Assembly: GCA_003235435.1 (NCBI GenBank)
Contig: QJWF01000019.1
Location: forward strand, 1-5,115
From: Nitrosomonadales bacterium
Lineage (GTDB): Bacteria; Pseudomonadota; Gammaproteobacteria; Burkholderiales; Gallionellaceae
Direction of reading: 5' to 3'
DNA length: 5,115 nucleotides
The notes under the pieces were generated by a model. That model was given only the letters and a program-made list of their open reading frames with translations. It searched no databases and was not told the origin of the DNA. This document shows, piece by piece, positions 1 to 5,115 of this stretch. The translations under genes were made by a program, and so were the position numbers. The stretch's first letter is position 1. Each line of letters begins with the position of its first letter.

Positions 1-4
1 CCGG

Positions 5-1027
5 TCATTTGCTTGCATTGACCTGATATACGCCAGTCAGGGTATTGAGGAACTTGACGATTCTGCTGACTTCACCTGACGTCAAATCCACTCCCAGCTG
101 ATACTTGGCCATGATGGAGACCGCTTTTTCCAGGGTCTTGGCCGAACCATCGTGAAAATAAGGTGCGGTCAAAGCCACATTACGCAATGAGGGCACACGG
201 AATTCATAGCGTTGTTCCTCGATCCCAGTCAAGTTGTAACGGCCGAAATCGACTTTCTGCACTTTACCTCGTTGTGAGAAATAATCATCAATCACACCGA
301 GCTTCTCATACATGTTGCCGCCCACATTTCTGCCCTGGTGACAACTGATGCAGCCGAGTGTCTTAAACAGTTCGTAGCCAGCCAACTCATCACCATCCAG
401 CGCGTTTTTGTCACCACGCAAGAAGCGGTCGAATTTCCCGTTCGGTGTGGTCAGAGAACGCTCGAATGTGGCGATTGCATCCTTGATAGAAATTTTCCCG
501 ATACCATCCGGATAGATGGACATGAAGTCTCGGCGGTAATCCGCATCTTTGCCCAACTTGGCGATCACTTCGTCCCAGTTCGAGCCCATTTCACAGGAAT
601 CGTTAATCGGGAATTCGATCTGATCTTCAAGCGTGGCTACGCGCCCATCCCAGAACTGCCTGAAATTGAATCCGCTGTTGAACACGCTCAGCGTATTGAT
701 CTTGCCCTCCACCCCGCCAATTCCGGTCGGACGCGGCAAGCCGTCCATCCCGCCGTTGGCCAGGTTGTGACAATGGGAGCAGGAAATGCCATTGCCGCGG
801 GAAAGCCGCGGATCATGAAACAGCCGTCTGCCCAGCGCGACCTTGCGCGCGTCAAGTTTCATTTCGAGGGGTATAGGGGTAATCGGTTCCTGCAACTCTG
901 AGTATCGTTCGATCCGCTCCGGACTGACTTTGAATTCTGCGTGATCGGGAACCGAATTCCAGAAATAGTATGTCGCCAGTGCCAGTCCGGACAAAGCGAT
1001 CAAAACTCCACTCAACTTCCTAACCAT
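5..1027 (-). CDS. Di-heme cytochrome c peroxidase (CcpA/MauG family), periplasmic
   Basis: This is a 340-residue c-type di-heme protein expected to reduce hydrogen peroxide to water in the periplasm with electrons from a small cytochrome or cupredoxin. Residues 1-20 are basic then hydrophobic (MVRKLSGVLIALSGLALA), a Sec signal or uncleaved anchor; cleavage after ALA is possible. The N-terminal peroxidase domain has heme site CSHCH (83-87), the inter-heme Trp in QFWDGR (126), and probable catalytic Gln136 and Glu146. The C-terminal domain has CISCH (226-230), then VPSLRNVALTAPYFHDGS (His292) and Met306, the likely sixth ligand of the electron-transfer heme. These fit Pseudomonas aeruginosa Trp94, Gln104, Glu114, His261 and Met275 by spacing (numbers from memory). 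The distal His71 position is Ile103, which is unusual. I chose the ATG at 1027; an in-frame GTG at 1036 would add three residues. Neither start has a strong ribosome binding site. It stops with TGA at the window edge. MauG-like protein modification is an alternative role; peroxidase is more likely. Confidence 0.93.
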   Translation of the reverse strand: MVRKLSGVLIALSGLALATYYFWNSVPDHAEFKVSPERIERYSELQEPITPIPLEMKLDARKVALGRRLFHDPRLSRGNGISCSHCHNLANGGMDGLPRPTGIGGVEGKINTLSVFNSGFNFRQFWDGRVATLEDQIEFPINDSCEMGSNWDEVIAKLGKDADYRRDFMSIYPDGIGKISIKDAIATFERSLTTPNGKFDRFLRGDKNALDGDELAGYELFKTLGCISCHQGRNVGGNMYEKLGVIDDYFSQRGKVQKVDFGRYNLTGIEEQRYEFRVPSLRNVALTAPYFHDGSAKTLEKAVSIMAKYQLGVDLTSGEVSRIVKFLNTLTGVYQVNASK

Positions 1028-1185
1028 GATGCGCACTTGCTCGAAAACCCATTTGGCTGGTCCATATTCTGCAGCATATTATTCCGCCCGGATCGGTTCT
1101 CAGGGCGGACCAGCATTGCCCGGCAAGATGATACTCCGAGACTTGAACTCCCACTATCCGGAAGTTTTTCTGGCGCAAACCAGGG
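1028..1185 (-). promoter_or_regulatory. nuoN-peroxidase intergenic region, no clear promoter
   Basis: About 158 bp separate the nuoN stop from the peroxidase ATG. The best promoter-like pair on the minus strand is CTGAGA, 16 bases, then TAATAT, overlapping the inner inverted repeat. Each hexamer matches the sigma-70 consensus at only 4 of 6 positions, so I do not claim a promoter. I see no convincing FNR-type palindrome (TTGAT-N4-ATCAA), which often controls such peroxidases. The gap is longer than the nuoL-nuoM spacing, which hints that the peroxidase may be a separate transcription unit, but readthrough from nuoN cannot be excluded. Confidence 0.3.
1056..1114 (-). repeat. Two overlapping inverted repeats in the peroxidase leader
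   Basis: The spacer between the nuoN stop and the peroxidase start holds two perfect inverted repeats. The inner pair is TCCGCCC (1083-1089) with GGGCGGA (1103-1109), around a 13-base loop. The outer pair is GCTGGTCC (1056-1063) with GGACCAGC (1107-1114). They share bases 1107-1109, so the full forms cannot both exist in one RNA. On the minus strand the inner stem is followed by the A/T-rich AATAATAT but no T run. It is therefore at best a poor terminator for the nuo operon. The left arm of the outer stem ends 28 bases before the peroxidase ATG. A regulatory role is inference. Confidence 0.4.
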
Positions 1186-2637
1186 TCAATGCAGCAGCAG
1201 GGATTGTTGTATGGATACCGCGCAAACCGACATCAGCGAACCTGGCAGCAAGCCTAGCAACAACACACCCAAACCGTTGATACTGATGAGCAGCACGGTA
1301 TCCTGACCGAATATGATCGGAGAGTGGCTTTCCGGCGTATCGAAATACATCAGCTTGACGATGCGCAGATAGTAGAATGCGCCGATCAGCGAGAACAGAA
1401 CTGCCGCAACGGCCAGCCCGATATGCCCCGCCTGCACCACGGCATTCAACACCGAGAATTTGGCGTAGAAGCCAACGGTGGGCGGCACTCCGGCCATGGA
1501 GAACATCAGAAGCAGCATCAGGAATGCCAGCCAGGGACTGCGCTGATTGAGCCCCTTGAAATCGCCGAGCGTGTCGGCCTCGAAGCCCTCGCGCGAGAGC
1601 AACATGATCATGCCGAACGCGCCCAATGACATCAGAACATAAATGACGGCATAGAACATCGCCGATCCGTAACCTTCGATACCACCGCTCAGCAAACCGA
1701 GCAGCATGAAGCCCATGTGGGCGATGGTGGAATAAGCCAGCATTCGTTTGAGGTTGGTCTGCGCGATCGCGGTGATATTGCCGATTGCCATCGAGGCGAC
1801 GGCAAGAATGGCCAGCATCCCCGACCAGTGTTGCACCAGAGGTTGCAGACCCTCCACAAGGATACGCGATACAAATGCGAACGCGGCAAGTTTTGGTGCC
1901 GAACCGATCAGCATGGTCATGGCCGTGGGAGCCCCATGGTAAACATCGGGTACCCACATGTGGAAAGGCACGACCCCAAGCTTGAATGCCAGCCCGGAAA
2001 CCACGAAAGCCAAACCGAATACCAGCAAGGTTTGATTGGCTTCACCGGACAGGATCGCGCCGGATACCGCCTCCAGCTCCAAAGAACCGGTCGCACCATA
2101 CAGCATGGACATGCCATACAACAGCAAACCGGAAGCAAGCGCGCCAAGGATGAAGTATTTCATCGCCGCCTCGGTGGCAATGGCCGAGTCGCGTTGCAGT
2201 GCCACCATTGCGTAAAGGCTCAGCGAGAGCAACTCAAGGCCCAGATACAGGGTCAGGAAATGGTTTGCTGAGATCATCACCATCATACCCAGCATGGCAA
2301 ACAAAGCCAGTACCATGAATTCGCCGCTGAACAAGCCGCGGACGGCAAGATACTGTCGCGAATATACCAGCATCATCGCAACAGCAATATAAGTCAGCAG
2401 TTTCAGCACGTCAGACATCAGATCATCCACGTACATATTGCCGAAGGCATAGGTCACACCGCTTGCATGGGTGCCCACGGTAATGAGCAGGCAACCCAGC
2501 AATGTGAATAGAACCAGAGAAAAGGTGACCATCCTGGAGTATTGCTTGATCAGCAGATCTGCGATCAAAATCACACACGCCATGATCAGCAGAAATATCT
2601 CCGCGCCGGCCGGCATCAATTTAGTCATCAGATCCAT
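1186..2637 (-). CDS. nuoN: NADH-quinone oxidoreductase subunit N
   Basis: This is a complete 483-residue antiporter-like subunit of complex I, the one of the three lying nearest the quinone-binding peripheral arm, with its own proton channel. The length matches the family and the chain is almost entirely hydrophobic helices. Residues expected for proton transfer are present: Glu135 in [16 protein letters not shown], Lys160 in [10 protein letters not shown], Lys219 in [18 protein letters not shown], Lys249 in [10 protein letters not shown] and Lys393 in [11 protein letters not shown]. They match E. coli Glu133, Lys158, Lys217, Lys247 and Lys395 (from memory). The helix-12 lysine where NuoM has glutamate is typical of Nuo[16 protein letters not shown] is a further signature. 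The start at 2637 has only a weak GAG 6 bases upstream; ATG at codon 4 is an alternative that would hardly change the protein. It is the last nuo gene here. The next gene on the strand is a peroxidase, not a complex I subunit. Confidence 0.98.
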   Translation of the reverse strand: MDLMTKLMPAGAEIFLLIMACVILIADLLIKQYSRMVTFSLVLFTLLGCLLITVGTHASGVTYAFGNMYVDDLMSDVLKLLTYIAVAMMLVYSRQYLAVRGLFSGEFMVLALFAMLGMMVMISANHFLTLYLGLELLSLSLYAMVALQRDSAIATEAAMKYFILGALASGLLLYGMSMLYGATGSLELEAVSGAILSGEANQTLLVFGLAFVVSGLAFKLGVVPFHMWVPDVYHGAPTAMTMLIGSAPKLAAFAFVSRILVEGLQPLVQHWSGMLAILAVASMAIGNITAIAQTNLKRMLAYSTIAHMGFMLLGLLSGGIEGYGSAMFYAVIYVLMSLGAFGMIMLLSREGFEADTLGDFKGLNQRSPWLAFLMLLLMFSMAGVPPTVGFYAKFSVLNAVVQAGHIGLAVAAVLFSLIGAFYYLRIVKLMYFDTPESHSPIIFGQDTVLLISINGLGVLLLGLLPGSLMSVCAVSIQQSLLLH

Positions 2638-2744
2638 ATCAATCTCAAAATCGTTCGTTAGTCGTTAGCATCCGGCAGATAGTCGGTTCTTGAGCCAACC
2701 GACAATAATACGCACTGGCATTTCTCCATTCTCCATTACCCCGG
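2638..2744 (-). other. nuoM-nuoN spacer with inverted repeat and two 7-bp tandem duplications
   Basis: This 107-bp gap holds a perfect 7-bp inverted repeat, GTCGGTT (2682-2688) and AACCGAC (2697-2703), around an 8-base loop. It also holds two unrelated perfect 7-bp tandem duplications: TCGTTAG at 2655-2661 and 2662-2668, and TTCTCCA at 2722-2728 and 2729-2735. No T run follows the inverted repeat on the minus strand, so a rho-independent terminator is not supported. A processing or stabilising hairpin within the nuo transcript is possible but is inference. The nuoN ribosome binding site is weak: TTGAG (2644-2648), with its GAG 6 bases before the ATG. Confidence 0.55.
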
Positions 2745-4232
2745 TCACGGCAGCTTGGACCGGGCAACATGCACCAGCAAGTCGTTGACCGATACATGCA
2801 TGATTTCGCTGAGCGGCAACGGATATAACCCCATGCCCAGCACAGTGAAAGCCAGAATCGCGAAGATCACCGTTTCACGCAAGGTCAGGTCGGCAAGCTT
2901 GGCGACATGCGCATTGGCCACCGCACCGAAAATCACCCTCTTGTACATCCACAGCGTATAGGCGGCACCGAAAATCAGCGTCGAAGCCGCGGCGAAGGCA
3001 TACCAGAAATTTGCTTTCACTGCTCCGAGGATCACCATGAACTCGCCAACGAAACCGCTGGTTCCCGGCAGGCCGCTGTTTGCCATAGCGAACAGCATGA
3101 AGAACGCTGCGAACACCGGCATGCTGTTGACCACTCCGCCGTAATCGGCGATTTTGCGGGAATGCATGCGATCGTAAAGCACTCCGATGCACAGGAACAG
3201 CGCACCGGAAACGAAGCCGTGCGAGATCATCTGCAACAATCCGCCTTCAATGCCGTATGCATTGAATATGAACATTCCAAGCGTGACGAAACCCATGTGC
3301 GAGATAGAAGAGTACGCTACCAGTTTCTTCATGTCGGTCTGGGTCAAAGCCACCAGCCCTATATACACGACTGCGATCAAAGACAGCGCAATCATCACCC
3401 CGGCCAATTTATGGCTGGCATCCGGCACGATGGGCATCGAAAAACGGATGAAACCGTAGGCACCCACCTTCAACATGATCGCGGCCAATATCACCGAACC
3501 ACCTGTGGGCGCTTCGACGTGGGCGTCCGGCAGCCAGGTATGCACCGGGAACATCGGCACTTTCACGGCAAACGCAAAGAAGAACGCGATGAAGATCAGT
3601 ATCTGCGCGGTCATTGGCAGAGCCACCCGATGGAAGTCGAGTATCGCGAAGCTTCCGCCAGCCTGGTTGTACAAATAGATCAATGCAACCAGCATCAGCA
3701 AGGAGCCGAGCAAGGTATAAAGGAAGAACTTGACCGCCGCATATACGCGATTTTGTCCGCCCCATACGCCTATGATCAGGAACATCGGGATCAGCATGGC
3801 CTCCCAGAACACATAGAAAAGTACCGCGTCGAGCGAGGCGAACACGCCGATCATGATACCGGACATGATCAGGAAGGAGGCCATGTATTGGGCAACGCGC
3901 TTTTCGATCACCTTCCAGCCGGCCAGCACCACGACGGGTGTGAAGAATGCAGTGAGCAAAATGAACAGGACCGAGATGCCGTCCACGCCGAGGTTGTAGT
4001 GGATATTGAACCGGGCTATCCAGTCATGCAGTTCGACGAACTGCATCTCGGACGTGTCGCGGACAAAACCCGTGTAAAGCGGGATGGTTACCATAAAGCC
4101 GAGCAACGAGCCAACCATCGCAAGGATGCGTGCCAACCCGGCGTTCCTGTCGTCGCCCGTGGCCAGAACCAGAATGCCGAAGATGATCGGCAGCCAGATC
4201 GCTATGCTAATTGCTGGTAACCCAAAAATCAT
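2745..4232 (-). CDS. nuoM: NADH-quinone oxidoreductase subunit M
   Basis: This is a complete 495-residue antiporter-like subunit of complex I in the inner membrane, one of three that form proton channels. The sequence is hydrophobic throughout, in keeping with the 14 helices of the family, and has the usual length. Key ionisable residues are visible: Glu144 in YVFWEAMLIP (helix 5), Lys224 in AVKVPMFPVHTWLPDAH (helix 7), Lys255 in AIMLKVGAYG (helix 8) and Glu397 in FVGEFM (helix 12). They match E. coli Glu144, Lys234, Lys265 and Glu407 (numbers from memory) with a constant offset of 10 after the first. Other family signatures are VEAPTGGSVILA, MKKLVAYSSISHMGFV and QMISHGFVSGALFL. The ATG start has a strong GAGGA site 9 bases upstream. 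It lies 38 bp after nuoL and 107 bp before nuoN, and the same order occurs in most proteobacterial nuo operons. Nothing is missing or truncated. Confidence 0.98.
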   Translation of the reverse strand: MIFGLPAISIAIWLPIIFGILVLATGDDRNAGLARILAMVGSLLGFMVTIPLYTGFVRDTSEMQFVELHDWIARFNIHYNLGVDGISVLFILLTAFFTPVVVLAGWKVIEKRVAQYMASFLIMSGIMIGVFASLDAVLFYVFWEAMLIPMFLIIGVWGGQNRVYAAVKFFLYTLLGSLLMLVALIYLYNQAGGSFAILDFHRVALPMTAQILIFIAFFFAFAVKVPMFPVHTWLPDAHVEAPTGGSVILAAIMLKVGAYGFIRFSMPIVPDASHKLAGVMIALSLIAVVYIGLVALTQTDMKKLVAYSSISHMGFVTLGMFIFNAYGIEGGLLQMISHGFVSGALFLCIGVLYDRMHSRKIADYGGVVNSMPVFAAFFMLFAMANSGLPGTSGFVGEFMVILGAVKANFWYAFAAASTLIFGAAYTLWMYKRVIFGAVANAHVAKLADLTLRETVIFAILAFTVLGMGLYPLPLSEIMHVSVNDLLVHVARSKLP

Positions 4233-4270
4233 ACTGTCATTTCCTCACCTTACACGCGACTGGCGCGTAA
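4233..4270 (-). promoter_or_regulatory. nuoL-nuoM spacer: nuoM ribosome binding site and small inverted repeat
   Basis: Read on the minus strand, the spacer contains AAGGTGAGGAA (plus positions 4241-4251). Its GAGGA core lies 9 bases before the nuoM ATG, a good Shine-Dalgarno match that supports the start at 4232. Just after the nuoL stop there is a perfect 5-bp inverted repeat, ACGCG/CGCGT (4254-4258 and 4264-4268), with a 5-base loop. It is too short and lacks a T run, so it is not a terminator. It might form a small intercistronic hairpin next to the ribosome binding site, or be chance. Confidence 0.6.
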
Positions 4271-5115
4271 TTAAAACCAGTTGCGCACGCTCAACAGCAC
4301 GAACACGCCGATGATCATGAAAAACGCATAATGATAGATGTAGCCTGACTGCAAATGCCGGATCACTCCGGAGAACATGCCGACCAGTTTCGCAGCACCA
4401 TTCACTATGAGACCGTCGATCAACCTCACGTCTCCGGATTGCCACAGGAAACGGCTCATGCCGCGCGCACCGCCGGCAAAGAACCAGTCGTTGAAACGGT
4501 CGAAGTAGTACTTGTTGTCCAGCAGTGTATAAATGAAATTGAAGCTCCTGCGGATTGCGGCGGGAATGTCTGGCCGTTTCAGGTAGAAGAATGCAGCTGT
4601 CGCCACGCCGGTAAGCGCCAGATATAAAGGCAGGGTGCTGAACGCATGCATGGCCATCAAGAACGGATCCTCAATCACCTCGTGGTGAATGATCGCCTCG
4701 GGCATATGAACGTTGCCGACAACGATGGCATCGAGAAAATAATTGGTGTGCAGCATCGGATCAAAGGCCAGATAGCCTATTGCCACCGAGGGAATCGCCA
4801 GCAGGACCAGCGGCAGCGTGACCACCCAGGGTGTTTCATGGGGTTTCTGCCCGGGGGCAAGTCCGTGGTGGTGATCCGCAGATACTTCTTCGTCGGCATG
4901 ATCCCCCTGGTGCTCATGATGACCCTTGCCGAACCTTTCCTCGCCGTGAAATACCAGGAAATACATCCGGAACGAATAGAATGCCGTGACAAACACCCCG
5001 GCCATCACGGCAAAATAGGCAAAACCGGAACCGGGCAAATTGGACACATGCACCGCTTCGATGATGCTTTCCTTGGAGTAGAAACCGGAAAAGAACGGCG
5101 TGCCGATCAATGCCA
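4271..5115 (-). CDS. nuoL: NADH-quinone oxidoreductase subunit L, C-terminal part (gene cut by window edge)
   Basis: This is the distal proton-pumping membrane subunit of complex I. The visible 280 residues begin inside the conserved transmembrane helix 12 motif (LIGTPFFSGFYSKES). Its lysine matches the helix-12 lysine needed for proton transfer (Lys399 in E. coli numbering, from memory). A helix ending in FRMYFLVFHG follows, then a histidine-rich hydrophilic loop (about 4838-4948), a helix around WVVTLPLVLLAIPSVAIGYL, a long loop, and the helix FSTLPLYLALTGVATAAFFYL. The motif NKYYFDRFNDWFF and the amphipathic stretch after it fit the long lateral helix that lies along NuoM and NuoN in known structures. 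The last helix ends in FVLLSVRNWF, then TAA. The N-terminal half, including the start, lies beyond the right edge; family members are usually over 600 residues. nuoM follows after 38 bp, so co-transcription is expected. No frameshift is seen. Confidence 0.97.
   Translation of the reverse strand, partial: ALIGTPFFSGFYSKESIIEAVHVSNLPGSGFAYFAVMAGVFVTAFYSFRMYFLVFHGEERFGKGHHEHQGDHADEEVSADHHHGLAPGQKPHETPWVVTLPLVLLAIPSVAIGYLAFDPMLHTNYFLDAIVVGNVHMPEAIIHHEVIEDPFLMAMHAFSTLPLYLALTGVATAAFFYLKRPDIPAAIRRSFNFIYTLLDNKYYFDRFNDWFFAGGARGMSRFLWQSGDVRLIDGLIVNGAAKLVGMFSGVIRHLQSGYIYHYAFFMIIGVFVLLSVRNWF

Noticed and set aside
338..901. 187-codon plus-strand frame opposite the peroxidase gene
   Set aside because: It is antisense to a gene with two CXXCH sites and conserved peroxidase motifs, and its own product has no recognisable domain.
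1020..1155. Minus-strand open frame from a GTG (about 45 codons) running through the spacer into the peroxidase start
   Set aside because: No ribosome binding site or recognisable sequence; an open frame of this size is expected by chance, and its stop overlaps the peroxidase coding sequence.
1158..1173. CCGGAA/TTCTGG imperfect hairpin just after the nuoN stop, considered as the operon terminator
   Set aside because: On the transcribed strand the stem has an A-C mismatch and is followed by ATAGTGGG rather than a T run.
1026..1280. Plus-strand frame of 84 codons spanning the nuoN-peroxidase gap
   Set aside because: There is no ribosome binding site before its ATG, it overlaps the 3' end of nuoN and the peroxidase start, and the product resembles nothing I know.
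1154..1957. 267-codon minus-strand frame overlapping nuoN
   Set aside because: It overlaps the well-supported nuoN in another frame and its translation is a low-complexity Arg/Ala/Gly-rich shadow without family features.
2907..4220. 437-codon open frame on the plus strand, opposite nuoM
   Set aside because: It lies entirely antisense to a clear NuoM, its product is rich in His, Gln, Glu and Arg with no recognisable domain, and such long shadows are common opposite hydrophobic membrane genes.

Overview
This window carries the 3' end of a respiratory complex I (nuo) operon, all on the minus strand, followed downstream by a periplasmic di-heme peroxidase gene on the same strand. Read in the direction of transcription (right to left), the order is: the C-terminal part of nuoL (cut by the right edge), complete nuoM, complete nuoN, and a complete gene of the bacterial cytochrome c peroxidase/MauG family that ends 4 bases from the left edge. 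All frames are intact. I see no RNA gene, CRISPR array, insertion sequence or prophage feature.

The nuoL-nuoM-nuoN order, the long His-rich loop of NuoL, the moderate GC content and the protein sequences suggest a proteobacterium, most likely a betaproteobacterium. A Nitrosomonadales or Gallionella-like lineage is my best guess from sequence feel, but no search was possible.

Layout: 4271-5115 nuoL (partial); 4233-4270 short spacer with the nuoM ribosome binding site and a small inverted repeat; 2745-4232 nuoM; 2638-2744 a 107-bp spacer holding a perfect 7-bp inverted repeat and two different 7-bp tandem duplications; 1186-2637 nuoN; 1028-1185 a spacer with two overlapping, mutually exclusive inverted repeats in front of the peroxidase gene; 5-1027 the peroxidase.

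NuoL, NuoM and NuoN are the three antiporter-like membrane subunits of NADH:quinone oxidoreductase. They carry the proton channels that couple NADH oxidation to proton pumping. The peroxidase would act in the periplasm, using electrons from small cytochromes or cupredoxins to reduce hydrogen peroxide. It is a respiratory-chain neighbour, not a complex I subunit. Its catalytic core residues look intact except that the position of the usual distal histidine of the peroxidatic heme appears to be isoleucine; this is the most interesting protein-level observation here. I found no convincing evidence of a previously undescribed system.
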